Counted from the first letter of the stretch, positions 23,299-33,164 are shown. The stretch is 33,677 nt of DNA from Theodoxus fluviatilis (GCA_034096865.1 JAWQFJ010000458.1:1-33677), one strand, 5' to 3'. The notes: generated by a model from the sequence alone, not told the origin. Numbers and translations are program-made.

Positions 23299-23409
23299 CT
23301 GATGCTGATGATGATGATGATGAGGAGGAGGAGGAGGAGGAGGAGGAGGAGGAGGAGGAGGAGGAGGAGCAGGAGCAGGAGCACGAGAAGGAGGAGGAGG
23401 AGGAGGAGG

Positions 23410-23454
<45 letters not shown>

Positions 23455-23505
23455 GGCAGGGGCAGGGGCAGGGGCAGGAGCAGGAGGAGCAGGAGGAGCA
23501 GGAGC

Positions 23506-23538
<33 letters not shown>

Positions 23539-24078
23539 AGGAGGAGGAGCAGGAGCAGGAGCACGAGAAGGAGGAGGAGGAGGAGGAGGAGGAGGAGGAG
23601 GAGGAGGAGGAGGAGGAGGAGGAGGAGGAGGAGGAGGAGGAGGAGGTGGAGGTGGAGGAGCAGGAGCAGCAGGAGCAGGAGGAGGAGGAGGAGGAGGAGG
23701 AGCAGGAGGGGCAGGAGGAGGAGCAGGAGGAGGAGGTGGAGGAGTAGGAGCAGCAGGAGCAGCAGGAGCAGGAGGAGGAGAAGCAGGAGCAGGAGGGGCA
23801 GGAGCAGGAGCAGGAGGAGCAGGAGCAGGAGGAGCAGGAGGAGGAGCAGGAGGAGGAGGAGGAGGAGGAGGAGGAGGAGCAGGAGCAGGAGGAGCAGGAG
23901 GAGGAGCAGGAGGAGGAGGAGGAGGAGGAGGAGGAGAAGGAGGAGGGGAGGAGGAGGAGGAGAAGGAGGAGGAGGAGGAGGAGGAGCAGAAGGAGGAGGA
24001 GCAGGAGCTCGAGGAGGAGCAGGAGGAGGAGCAGGAGCAGGAGCAGGACGAGGAGGACGACGACGACGACGACGGCGA
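23243..24078. repeat. ~835-bp trinucleotide tract: (GAT)n, then (GGA)n/(GCA)n
   Basis: GAT repeats to about 23322, then GGA, GCA and a few GGT and GAA triplets, ending with GAC. It is almost pure purine on the plus strand over long runs. In the filamin pre-mRNA it reads (UCC/UGC)n and begins 57 bp upstream of exon 8. Poly-Leu, poly-Ser and poly-Arg frames are artefacts. Confidence 0.98.
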
Positions 24079-24086
24079 TGATGATG

Positions 24087-24252
24087 AGAGTTTTACGGCC
24101 TATCAGCCTTTGAAGACTATATAAGGCCATCGATAACATAATCACTAGAGCTTGTTGGAGTAAAAACATGTTAATTCCCTGTTTCTCTAGTTATTCGCCG
24201 TTTATGAATTGCGTAGGGAGACGCAGTGGGTCTATGGAACCCTCAAGCCACA
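24087..24252 (-). mobile_element. SINE-like dispersed repeat copy, adjoining the GAT/GAC tract
   Basis: The longest-matching copy together with 30825-30968: TTTTACGGCCTATCAGCCTT, TATATAAGGCCATCGATAAC, CACTAGAGCTTGTTGG, TTATTCGCCG and GGGAGACGCAGTGGGTCTAT. On the minus strand its body ends GGCCGTAAAAC and passes directly into (TCATCATC)n, so the neighbouring triplet tract may have grown from its tail. Confidence 0.75.
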
Positions 24253-24430
24253 GAGGGACTAGAAAGGGTTATAGTAACTTCTGCGCATAGATAAGATTAC
24301 CATCGAGCACCACCATTTGGGAGCCGTTTTGTCTCGTGACGGCGTTGCTTTCGTACAAACAATTTGTGCAAGACATGCAGAAATTGCCCCCGGGCCAGAC
24401 AACTGTGTCGTGTTTTGAGGGGCGTGACGT

Positions 24431-24472
24431 CTTACTCATAACGTCTTACTCATAACGTCTTACTCATAACGT
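24431..24472. repeat. Three 14-bp tandem units
   Basis: CTTACTCATAACGT occurs three times in a row, preceded by a partial GACGT. The rest of 24253-24905 is intron sequence in which I see nothing else. Confidence 0.95.
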
Positions 24473-24905
24473 CGCATCGACTGCTCACAGTGACGGATTC
24501 AAGCCATCACTTTCAGGAATGATCAAGGGTTACCAGTAAACTGTGAATTTACTTTCGAAACTGTACGTTGCTGAACTATTGTGTCTGGATGCTCGGTTGA
24601 AAACTACCACAGTCTCATCATTAATATTTGCTATGAAGAACGACTGCCACAGGCTCACTGTGATGTGATCTATGATCATGACTTACTTTGTCCATTTGCT
24701 ACTGTATTTATTGAACGGACACGTCGTAATAAAATTGTAAGTATTTACCTGCAGTCTGCTGGATCATTATACAGAGACATAAATTGTGTGGACACCATTC
24801 ATATAGCACCACTACCAGTGCCTTTAATCAGATGTATGCAGGCACAAAACCAAAGGTACAGGAGGACGAGAGGTGCACTGTAGAGACAAGTTTCAAGTTG
24901 CTCAC

Positions 24906-25010
24906 CTGGAAGAGGCGGGGTGTAGTTGCACTGGTATCTGTCGTACTTGAGTGCGTTCATGTCCACGTCACAATTCTGACGTAACCCTTGAAGCTTCACC
25001 CTGGGCACAC
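24906..25010 (-). CDS. Filamin-type protein, exon 7
   Basis: A middle segment of the fourth repeat. The acceptor is GAATTTTACAG before 25010 and the donor is G|GTGAGC after 24906; phase 1 at both ends, 105 nt (35 codons). It reads VPRVKLQGLRQNCDVDMNAL and KYDRYQCNYTPPLPG. It joins exon 8 to give YTPPLPGGYLLYIYWSEE, matching the consensus Y-x-P-x-x-P-G-x-Y. It is short, and only the domain logic and perfect junction phases make it secure. Confidence 0.9.
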
Positions 25011-25601
25011 CTGTAAAATTCGTCACAGTGCATTAGCCCTTATCTGACTGGAGTATCCATAAAGATATACGTCATGCTGCCTTGGGTTGCCAAATTAAAA
25101 AGCAGCAACTTTACCTAAATATTTTCCAACATTGCAAATATTAAGGGTTGTGTCACAAAATGCATTGGACCGCTCTAACAAAACTGCGAAGCTAAGATGT
25201 AATAACCATATGCCAATTGAGGAGTCTGAGCAGCTCAGACATACACATTAAAATTGTATTCAAGTCTCCTGTCGTGAAAGGTTACTCATTTGATGCGGTG
25301 GACACAGGGCTAAAGAAAAACAGATAATCTAGAAATATAAAATCATGGAAGTGTTGTCGGACGGTTCGTCAGACCATATTGGTGACGTATATCAAAATCA
25401 TCTCTTCAATCAGAATTCTTAAAAGTAGGTACATACTGCTTTCTGTTTAAATACGTTTCAGTAAACTTGTCTGTTTTCAAGCGTAATTTCCGACTGGACA
25501 CACGCGCGCGCACATACACACATACACAGTACGGTTGATACTCGTGATTTTTTAAATACCTTCAATGTTCACTTTTTGTTTGCCACGTCGCATCAACATA
25601 C
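25011..25601. other. Unassigned intron sequence
   Basis: Part of the intron between filamin exons 6 and 7. I see nothing in it beyond a short CACGCGCGCGCACA run near 25500. Confidence 0.5.
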
Positions 25602-25965
25602 CAGTGACAAGTATTTCCAAAAGTATATACCAGAAGTACTGTGCGTTCCCTCACAGTGACAAGCATTTCCAAAAGTATATACCAGAAGTACTGTGCGTTC
25701 CCTCACAGTGACAAGCATTTCCAAAAGTATATACCAGAAGTACTGTGCGTTCCCTCACAGTGACAAGCATTTCCAAAAGTATATACCAGAAGTACTGTGC
25801 GTTCCCTCACAGTGACAAGCATTTCCAAAAGTATATACCAGAAGTACTGTGCGTTCCCTCACAGTGACAAGCATTTCCAAAAGTATATACCAGAAGTACT
25901 GTGCGTTCCCTCACAGTGACAAGCATTTCCAAAAGTATATACCAGAAGTACTGTGCGTTCCCTCG
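25602..25965. repeat. 52-bp minisatellite, seven units
   Basis: CAGTGACAAGCATTTCC begins at 25602, 25654, 25706, 25758, 25810, 25862 and 25914, an exact 52-bp period with almost no variation. The first unit has one change (GTATTTCC) and the last ends in CTCGCAG. The homogeneity implies recent expansion. It lies in the intron between exons 6 and 7. Confidence 0.97.
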
Positions 25966-26144
25966 CAGTAGATGCATGAATGGCAAAAGTACTACCAGCA
26001 CCTCAACACTAGCTGTTCATAAACTCATCTTTTGCAGGAGACATGCCACCTCGCATTTCTTGCCGTTATTTTTCATATTTTAAATTATTCTCATCCTTCT
26101 CCTCTCACTCTGCCGTCCTCACAAGTGCCCTTTTTACACCTCAC

Positions 26145-26330
26145 CTGGCCCAGCGCGGCGCCCGTCAATGAGGAACTCGGTAGGGACGGTGGCCCGGGCT
26201 GTTTCAGCTCCACGTCCAGTGACCGCCACCTTGGCGGGGTCGACAGGAAGTCGAGGTCCAGGACAGAAGGCAAGGATTGGGGAGCTGACCAGAGGCACCT
26301 CGCACCAGAACAGGTGGATGTAGTGATCAC
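26145..26330 (-). CDS. Filamin-type protein, exon 6
   Basis: End of the third repeat and first part of the fourth. The acceptor is GTCCATACAG before 26330 and the donor is G|GTGAGG after 26145; phase 1 at both ends, 186 nt. It reads DHYIHLFWCEVPLVSSPI, where VSSPI takes the place of the usual P-G-S-P-F, then VDPAKVAVTGRGAETARATV and FLIDGRRAGPG. The S-K-V-type motif is PAKVAVTGRG. The VDTRGAGPG-type end is degenerate (IDGRRAGPG). This is one of the more diverged repeats. Confidence 0.91.
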
Positions 26331-26465
26331 CTGTATGGACAAAGACGCTTAAGTGAGGAATGACGGTTTTAGAGAGTAATAATTGAGTGAGCTAACAGCT
26401 GACCATAAGATGATATTAAGGATTTTTTTTTTCAAAAGCATTCATGACGTTTTTCAAGATTGATT

Positions 26466-27240
26466 ATCACCTCCCCCTCCTCTTCCTCCTCCTCCTCTTC
26501 CTCCTTTTTTTTCCTCCTCCTCCTCCTCTTTTCCCTCCTCCTCCTCCTCTTTTTCCTCCTCCTCCTCCTCTTCTCCTTTTCCTCCTCCTTCTCCTTTTCC
26601 TCCTCCTTTTCCTTTTCCTCCTCCTTCTCCTTTTCCTCCTCCTCCTCTTTTTCCTTCTCCTCCTCTTTCTCTTTTTCCTCCTCCTCCTCCTCCTCCTCCT
26701 CCTCCTCCTCCTCCTCCTCCTCCTCCTCCTCCTCCTCCTCCTCCTCCTCCTCCTCCTTTTCCTCTCCTCCTCCTTTTCCTCCTCATCCTCCTTTATCTTC
26801 TCGTTCTCCTGTTCCTCCTCCTCCTATTTCTCCTCCTCCACTTGTTTCTCCTCCTTATCGTCATCGTCCTCCTCCTCCTTTATCTTCTCCTCCTCCTCCT
26901 CCTCCTCCTCCTCCTCCTCCTCCTCCTCCTCCTCCTCCTCCTCCTCCTCCTCCTCCTCCTCCTCCTCCTCCTGTTTCTCCTTCTCCTCCTCCTTTATCTT
27001 CTCGTCCTCCTCCTTTATCTTCTCGTCCTCCTGTTCCTCCTCCTCCTCCTGTTTCTCCTCCTCCTCCTCCTCCTCCTCCTCCTGCTCCTCCTGCTCCTCC
27101 TCCTCCTTTTCCTCCTTTTCCGTCTTCTCCTCCTTTCCTTCTCCTCCTCCTTTTCCTTCTTTGCCTCTTCCTTTTCCTTCCCTACCTCCTTTTCCTTTCT
27201 TCCTCCTCCTTTCTTCGTTTTAGCTTTTCCTCTCTCCTTC
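26466..27240. repeat. ~775-bp (TCC)n-dominated trinucleotide tract
   Basis: TCC triplets with TTT, TTC, TGT and ATC interruptions. In the filamin pre-mRNA it reads GGA-rich and starts about 130 bp after the exon 5 donor. It is complementary to the tract at 23243-24078. Poly-Ser, poly-Pro and poly-Leu frames are artefacts. Confidence 0.98.
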
Positions 27241-27370
27241 GTCTTCCACAACCATCACCAGCGCGATCACCACCATCTCGTCCTACTCATCCACTACTCT
27301 TCCACTTCTTTTTCTTCTTCGTGTCCACCCCCTTTGCTCCTCCTCCTGCTCCTAAAGCATGACGGCCTAC

Positions 27371-27472
27371 CCTCGTCCCTGGCAGTGAAGATGACGTCAA
27401 CTTTTGATGGGGACTGCTCCACGGCCACAGGCAGCTTGCCCTCCGGTCCCAACACCTCGGCTGTAAAGCGTC
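27371..27472 (-). CDS. Filamin-type protein, exon 5
   Basis: Middle of the third repeat. The acceptor is CGTGTTACAG before 27472 and the donor is G|GTAGGC after 27371; phase 1 at both ends, 102 nt (34 codons). It reads RFTAEVLGPEGKLPVAVEQ and SPSKVDVIFTARDEG. It matches the family pattern G-P-x-G followed by V-x-F-T-x-x-D-x-G, and joins exon 6 as ARDEGDHYIHLFW. Confidence 0.91.
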
Positions 27473-27526
27473 CTGTAACACGTTCAAGGTCAGCAATCAA
27501 CACCGACTTCACGTCATTAAAAAATT

Positions 27527-27760
<234 letters not shown>

Positions 27761-27940
27761 CCGTGCGTGAATATGATGTGTTGTTGTTTTATATGCTCAG
27801 CAATGCATCGTTTCATAAACGGAAACCCACCTACATTTGTAAAATCCTGAATAATTAATTAAATTTTACTTCAGTTTTGAGTTTATAAAAATGGGCAAAG
27901 AGCCTTAACCAACTTGCAAAGAAGAGACTCCTGTACGTAC

Positions 27941-28087
27941 CTGGACCGGCCTTGCTGACGTCATACTCCAAGCGAGTCACTACGTCACACTCCAGGGCCA
28001 GGTGGTCATTCTCGTCCATCAGGTCACTTAGGTTGGTCAGCAGCGTGACGCAGGAGCGGTCAGTGACAGCTGGTTTGAAGGGACTTC
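27941..28087 (-). CDS. Filamin-type protein, exon 4
   Basis: First half of the third repeat. The acceptor is CACGCACAG before 28087 and the donor is G|GTACGT after 27941; phase 1 at both ends, 147 nt. It begins with the boundary GSPFKPAVTDRSCVTLLTN, continues DLMDENDHLALECDVVTRLE, and ends YDVSKAGPG. The S-K-V/G-P-G strand motif is poorly kept here (VTLLTNLSDLMDEND), so this repeat is diverged in its first strands while its ends are canonical. Confidence 0.91.
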
Positions 28088-28158
28088 CTGTGCGTGGATG
28101 GATACCACAGTGACCTCTGACCCGACTGAAACCACTGACCCTGACCTATGCTACTCTG

Positions 28159-28159
<1 letters not shown>

Positions 28160-28241
<82 letters not shown>
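28160..28241. repeat. (CT)n microsatellite, ~40 units
   Basis: A pure CT run in the intron between exons 3 and 4. The stretch from 28242 to about 28640 holds nothing I can assign. Confidence 0.98.
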
Positions 28242-28245
<4 letters not shown>

Positions 28246-28639
28246 CACGTCTCATGCAAAACTCCCAAGCGTTTGACTTCCAAGCCTAAGCCCTACATGC
28301 AAACTCTTCATTTATTGAAATGAAACTTTACACAAATAGGAAGCATCAAAATGCCCTTGGTCTAAATTAGGCACAGAAAAAGCTGCAAATAGGGCTCGAC
28401 AGGTGAAAATGGAAGTCAAGCAAATATTAGCATTGAAATATATGTAAAGTGAGGACAAATCGCTGTGCCCTACGAAAGCAAAATAATCTGTAACCTTAGG
28501 CTAATGATCATTCCCATGCATTTCACTACAAAATGGATATGGAGAAAAAAAAAGCTTCAATGTAAATGCAACCCAAACTGATCACGACAAATGTTAATTC
28601 TATCAAGTGCACACAAGCTTGCTGATCCCATAAAGCTTA

Positions 28640-28925
28640 CAGCATCTGTTGCACGGAAAACACACAGGCTGCACGCATTCTACTCAAGCAATGGTCTCGC
28701 ACAATACGTGAACTACACGCAGCACGCGAAGATCGTGCCACCTCGTGATGCAAGCATTGTTCTTAAGAACCCTGAAGTACCTGCTGCACGTAGATCTCGT
28801 GTTCCATGTATTGCACAAAAAGCTCGCCCTGCATATATTGCACGTGAAAATTCGTGCTTAAAGTACTGCAAGTGAAACTCAGGCTAAATGTACTGCACGT
28901 GAAACTCGTGCACCATGCAATAAAC
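28640..28925. repeat. Degenerate ~27-bp tandem array (TGCACGTGAAACTCGTGC type)
   Basis: From about 28640 the phrase TGCACG(T/C)...TCGTG recurs, becoming a regular ~27-bp array from about 28778: TGCACGTAGATCTCGTG, TGCACAAAAAGCTCGCCCTG, TGCACGTGAAAATTCGTGC, TGCAAGTGAAACTCAGGC, TGCACGTGAAACTCGTGC, with CATGTATT-like spacers. A 94-codon frame at 28591-28875 spans it and is judged a by-product of the repeat. It ends about 38 bp from the exon 3 donor. Confidence 0.75.
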
Positions 28926-28962
28926 CTGCAGCAAGCACCTCATACAGGAAGCGACCCCTCAC

Positions 28963-29088
28963 CTTTGACCTCATGCCCATTCCAGCGCACGTGCACGTTG
29001 AAGATCCCGGCCTCCCAGGGGAGGTAGCGGAACTCGAAGCAGTCGTCTTTGAGCAGCTGCTGGCGTGTGTCTACCTTACTACCGCTGG
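28963..29088 (-). CDS. Filamin-type protein, exon 3
   Basis: Second half of the second repeat. I chose the acceptor CTCTACTGACAG before 29088 because it alone keeps phase 1; an AG further upstream (CTGTAG) would break the frame. The donor is G|GTGAGG after 28963; 126 nt. It reads SGSKVDTRQQLLKDDCFEF, RYLPWEAGIFNVHVRWNG and HEVKG. It joins exon 4 as HEVKGSPFKPAV. W-E-A-G-x-F-x-V-H-V-R-W is the classic filamin strand pattern. Confidence 0.92.
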
Positions 29089-30138
29089 CTGTCAGTAGAG
29101 TGAGACAGATACCAGGCTACAGAGACAGGGAGGAAAAAGGCGGGGAGCATACGACAAGACAAGATACCCTCTCCAAGTGAAGCAGTGGTGCGCCAGTCTA
29201 AAGTTCAGCAGATTTTCACTTCCGTGCTGAATTTCAGACTCGCTCATATTGCATGCGATATATCTATATTATAGGCAGACAGGAGATGTACCTTATGCTG
29301 CGTTTAAGTAATACCGTGGTTAGTCGAAGAACATCGCTGTTTGAAAAGAAAAAGCTTTCAACATGCGCTAGTATGAATCTTGTTGTCATTCTGCCAGACA
29401 TACATATGCTCACTGACAAAACGTGCGTAGAAAAGGGTAATGTTCATTGCAAAATAAATTTGACTACTGCAATTAATGCTTAGTTTCCTTTCTGTTTGCG
29501 GATTCATGTTGAGATTATGTGGCAGAATCACAAACAGGCTAACAGTCGAGTAAATCCAAGGACATGTTTACCCCTCGAAGCCATGAAGCAAACAACAAAC
29601 GACCCGCATCGACCCAATAAACTGTAACATATCACAATGCAACATGGTGGCGCTAATCTTGCATGCACAATCTCCCAAGTAATTTGTCTCATTTCGTCCG
29701 TGTGTAAGTTTCCTGTTAACTGGACAACTTGTTGAACACGACAACCAACTACTGTACATGTATCTGTGCTGATTCGATTAGTGAAAACAAAAGAATGCAT
29801 TTGGTCACATGTGCTGAATTTGCAGTTTGCTTCATGAAACTTCATATCAATTCTTCATAGGGAATTAGTGTAGCGTCAATGTGAAGAGAAGAAATGGTTA
29901 TCATTTTCCTATGCTGTATCAATATTTTTAAAAGCTGTGAAAACATCTACAAACTCTTAGGGGAAAGAGAAAAGAAAAAACAGGCACTAAATATTATTTG
30001 AATTCCAAAGAAAATATTCATATAAGAAAAGTAAGAGAAAAAAATAGAGGTAAGTAACTTGCATTGTTGTCAGCACACCTCCAAGTGTCTAAATATTGTT
30101 GTCGAGCAGATAAGATATGATATTGTTTCACCCCCGTT
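29089..30138. other. Unassigned intron sequence
   Basis: Intron between filamin exons 2 and 3. No repeat, RNA gene or coding frame with any support; the frames at 29253-29483 (plus) and 29528-29845 (minus) match nothing I know. Confidence 0.5.
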
Positions 30139-30553
30139 GCACTTATGGCCTACTGTCTGTGACATCACAGTACATGGCACTCACCCCCCCCCCCCCCTTG
30201 CACCTACTGTCTGTGACATGACAGTACATGGCACTCCCCCCCCCCTTGCACCTACTGTCTGTGACATCACAGTACATGGCACTCACCCCCCCCCCCCCCC
30301 CTTGCACCTACTGTCTGTGACATGACAGTACATGGCACTCACCCCCCCCCCCTTGCACCTACTGTCTGTGACATCACAGTACATGGCACTCACCCCCCCC
30401 CCCCCCTTGCACCTACTGTCTGTGACATCACAGTACATGGCACTCACCCCCCCCCCCTTGCACCTACTGTCTGTGACATGACAGTACATGGCACTCCCCC
30501 CCCCCCCCCCCCTTGCACTTACTGTCTGTGACATCACTGTACATGGCACTCAC
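30139..30553 (-). repeat. G-rich ~52-bp minisatellite carrying copies of the exon 2 splice donor
   Basis: Eight units of 48-56 bp; ACTGTCTGTG starts at 30152, 30206, 30254, 30310, 30361, 30415, 30466 and 30521. On the minus strand each unit reads GTGAGTGCCATGTACTGT..., GACAGTAGGTGCAAG, then a run of G (about 7-16 long). The last unit is the true 5' splice site of exon 2. GTGAGT is intact in six of eight units; two read GGAGTGCC. Length variation is mostly in the poly-G. Units also alternate between CATCA and CATGA on the plus strand. Confidence 0.95.
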
Positions 30554-30700
30554 CAGTAATGACGTCCACGGTGACGCTGCCTCCGAGTCCTGCAGTGCTG
30601 ACGTTGAAGACTGCCTCCTCCCCCTTGGCAGCGCGCTCCACCCCCTCTCCGGACACCAGCACTCGCCCAGGGTCAACCACCTCCACGTACAGCGGGGAGC
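30554..30700 (-). CDS. Filamin-type protein, exon 2
   Basis: First half of the second repeat. The acceptor is TGTGCTGCAG before 30700 and the donor is ACTG|GTGAGT after 30554; phase 1 at both ends, 147 nt. It reads GSPLYVEVVDPGRVLVSGEG, VERAAKGEEAVFNVSTAGLG and GSVTVDVIT. This is a standard filamin start: boundary G-S-P-L, D-P-G-R-V-x-V-x-G-x-G, then F-N-V-S-T-A-G-L-G. It joins exon 3 through a split GCC (Ala) codon. Confidence 0.94.
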
Positions 30701-30732
30701 CTGCAGCACACGGGCAGCGAGGACGGGTGGAT

Positions 30733-30824
30733 GAATGAATGAATGAATGAATGAATGAATGAATGAATGAATGAATGAATGAATGAATGAATGAATGAAT
30801 GAATGAATGAATGCATGCATGAAT
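30733..30824. repeat. (GAAT)n microsatellite
   Basis: About 20 GAAT units with a GCAT pair near the right end. On the minus strand it is the (ATTC)n tail of the adjoining SINE-like copy. Confidence 0.97.
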
Positions 30825-30968
30825 GAAGTTGTACGGCCTGTCAGCCTTTGTAAGTTATCTAAGGCCATTCATCACGAAACTTACTAGAGCTGGTTAAGTC
30901 TTCATTTTCCTAGTTCGCATTTAACGATTCGTGAAGGGAGACGCTGTGGGTCTATTCTTACCCCCAGT
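30825..30968 (-). mobile_element. SINE-like dispersed repeat copy with (ATTC)n tail
   Basis: GTACGGCCTGTCAGCCTTTG, ATCTAAGGCCATTCATCACG, TTACTAGAGCTGGTTAAG, TCGTGAAGGGAGACGCTGTG and GGTCTAT align with the copy at 24087. On the minus strand the body ends GGCTGACAGGCCGTACAAC and goes straight into ATTC repeats, the arrangement of a SINE or non-LTR 3' end. No RNA polymerase III box is evident in the visible 145 bp. Confidence 0.75.
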
Positions 30969-31436
30969 ACACGGGGGAAGGGGGGGGGGGGATGATGAAA
31001 GATTGCGTCATCGTTCAGATGACGTGGTGCGAAAGTAGACAGATGCAGCAGGGACATCAGAGCGAATGCTGCCTTTGCCCGTTCTGCGCTTTTGCGACAT
31101 CGGTTGGAGGGGAAAATCCACTTCACCTGGGCAGACTGAAACGACACGCTGCTCCTTATACCCAGCCTTCACGCGGACTTTATTCTGCATTGTTTGGCTT
31201 ACTTTGTTTGTCTGGCAGTCTTCATGGGAGGGAGCACAACCCTGAAACTGCGTGCACATTTGCGACTGTTGCTCATGACCCTTACGCTATCGGAATGTAA
31301 CGCTTTGTTTTACGATTTCAAATACCTCTTTGTTTAGATACACGAATTAAGTTTAAAAATCCTCACACACAAATAAAAACAGAAGTATGAGTTTTAAGGA
31401 TGTCCTGTGAATATTCGAAGGCATCTGATTTTGATT
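30969..31436. other. Unassigned intron sequence
   Basis: Apart from a poly-G run near 30980, I see nothing. The 102-codon plus frame at 30992-31300 has no recognisable domain. Confidence 0.5.
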
Positions 31437-31520
31437 TCCGCCCATTGATCAATGGTAAAGCGACCTGGCGGTATGGAAGGGAACATTGCTGCCAACACTT
31501 AAGAGTCCCACATTCGAATT
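31437..31520 (+). other. tRNA-like remnant (possible tRNA-derived SINE head)
   Basis: TTGATCAATGGTAAAGCGAC followed by CTGG resembles an RNA polymerase III A box, and CCCACATTCGAATTG about 60 bases later resembles a degenerate B box (GGTTCGAATCC type). The arms do not pair as a functional tRNA, so at best this is a decayed tRNA-derived repeat. Confidence 0.25.
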
Positions 31521-31959
31521 GTTCTTTTTCATTATTTACTTCAAATAATGTTTTTTCGTGATTTACATTTTTATTTGCTGTGAGAACCTACCTACTTGTC
31601 TCTCAATGAATGTTGACGGCTGACACTCTCGGACACTATGCACATATATTGCCTATATGGTATGATTTATAATTCAGATTGGTACGATAGTCTGAAACAG
31701 CTGCCAGGCAGTTGTCAGAAGACATACTAGCCAGTTGTCGTGTCTGTAGCAGTTTCACCCTGGCATCTGACGATTTCTGTACATCTGTTTGTTGCATGAG
31801 TTTTGGTTTGACTGTTGTCTTCCCAGCCCCCTCTATCGGGATGACTCTGTGTCTTTCTATTAATAGCTATCCCCCAAAGAAAAGATTCTAATCCGTCCTT
31901 CCTCTGTATTTGCACCGAGACGGGTACACATCACTTTCTGTGTGCCATTATGGGTGTCT

Positions 31960-32154
31960 GCGTGTATGTGTATATGTATGTGTGTGTGCGAGCGTGTGTG
32001 TGCATGTGCTTGTGTGTGTGCGTGTGCGTGTATGTGTGTGTGCGAGCGTGTGTGTGCATGTGCTTGTGCGTGTGTGTGCGTGTGTGCGAGCGTTTGTGTG
32101 CATGTGCTTGTGCGTGTGCGTGTGTGTGTGCGAGCGTTTGTGTGCATGAGCTTG

Positions 32155-32197
<43 letters not shown>

Positions 32198-32290
32198 CGA
32201 GCGTTTGTGTGCATGAGCTTGTGCGTGTGCGCGTGCGTGCGCTTGCGAGTGTGTGCATGTGCGTATGTGCGCGTATGTATGTGATTTTTG
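31960..32290. repeat. Interrupted (GT)n tract with ~50-bp higher order
   Basis: GTGTGTGCGAGCGTGTGTGT, then GCATGTGCTTGTG, recurs about five times in a GT-rich context, with a pure GT run at about 32158-32187. Cys/Val and Thr/His frames are artefacts. Confidence 0.93.
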
Positions 32291-32681
32291 TTTACTTCTT
32301 CTTAGTGCCAGAGTTTCTATTCCATTTCGTTTACTTCCATCCATATTTTTTCAAAATGTAAAGGCACGTTCAAACAAATTGTATTAATGTGCTATTTGAA
32401 GGTAACATGCACGTTATAGAGATACAAACACGAAGTGCATGTTAAGCACGTACGCACACTTTATCTCGGTACTTGAAAGTTACACCTGTGCGTACTCTCC
32501 CTCCCTGCACGAATAAATCCTGCGGTTTGGGGACAAGAACAGACTCATCGCGTCTCCCCACACAATCATACACTTTCATACACAATCATACACTTTCTCC
32601 AATGGACATTTCTGAGGGCACACGTGCAACGTATTTGCATCCTCGCTATTCTAATGAAGTAATGCGCGCGGATAAATTTAC
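32291..32681. other. Unassigned intron sequence
   Basis: Intron sequence downstream of filamin exon 1. A short duplication of ACACAATCATACACTTTC lies near 32560-32597. Nothing else is seen. Confidence 0.5.
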
Positions 32682-32855
32682 CTTTGATATCGAAACCCTC
32701 AAGTTTGGCGCGAAGCGCATGGCGTCCCGACGTCATAGGTGTGATCTTGACTTCTTTGCCGTCGCTGGTGTCCTTGACCTCGGCGCTGGCGCTTTTTCCG
32801 TCCTGATCTGTTACTTCCACGGTCAGGTCTTCGCTTCCGGCCTGGTTCATGTTGA
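32682..32855 (-). CDS. Filamin-type protein, first exon in the window (exon 1)
   Basis: Second half of the first, incomplete repeat. The acceptor is TTCTCCTCTCAG before 32855 and the donor is G|GTAAAT after 32682; phase 1 at both ends, 174 nt. It reads NMNQAGSEDLTVEVTDQDG, KSASAEVKDTSDGKEVKITP and MTSGRHALRAKLEGFDIKG. N-Q-A-G-x-x-D-L-x-V-x-V continuing to x-P-x-x-x-G-x-H is the filamin pattern, and it joins exon 2 as FDIKGSPLYVEV. The upstream exon is outside the window, so the actin-binding or other N-terminal domains cannot be seen. Confidence 0.92.
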
Positions 32856-33075
32856 CTGAGAGGAGAATGGCAGGGAATGAGGACAAATCTTTAACAGAGC
32901 GTGTCTGACTGACGCCCACATTCAGTGAGAACCATGAACAATCTCGGACTGGGCCAAATGCAGTCGAAATAATAAACAGAAACCTTTCACATATTTCTCT
33001 CTCCAGCTCTAGAAACAAATCAAACGCTACATACACTTAAACGAGCTCACACATACACACACATCACACATACAT

Positions 33076-33097
33076 CTCTCTCTCTCTCTCTCTCTCT

Positions 33098-33164
<67 letters not shown>

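Noticed and set aside
23237..24169. 300-codon poly-Ser/Cys and poly-Arg frames
   Set aside because: Pure trinucleotide-repeat translation, open in several frames on both strands, inside an intron.
25602..25965. Possible CRISPR-like array (regular 52-bp repeats)
   Set aside because: The units are contiguous identical repeats without variable spacers, in a eukaryotic intron; it is a minisatellite.
29055..29110. Alternative exon 3 acceptor CTCTGTAG at about 29112
   Set aside because: It would leave the exon in phase 0 and break the frame with exon 2; the nearer CTACTGACAG keeps phase 1 and the filamin consensus.
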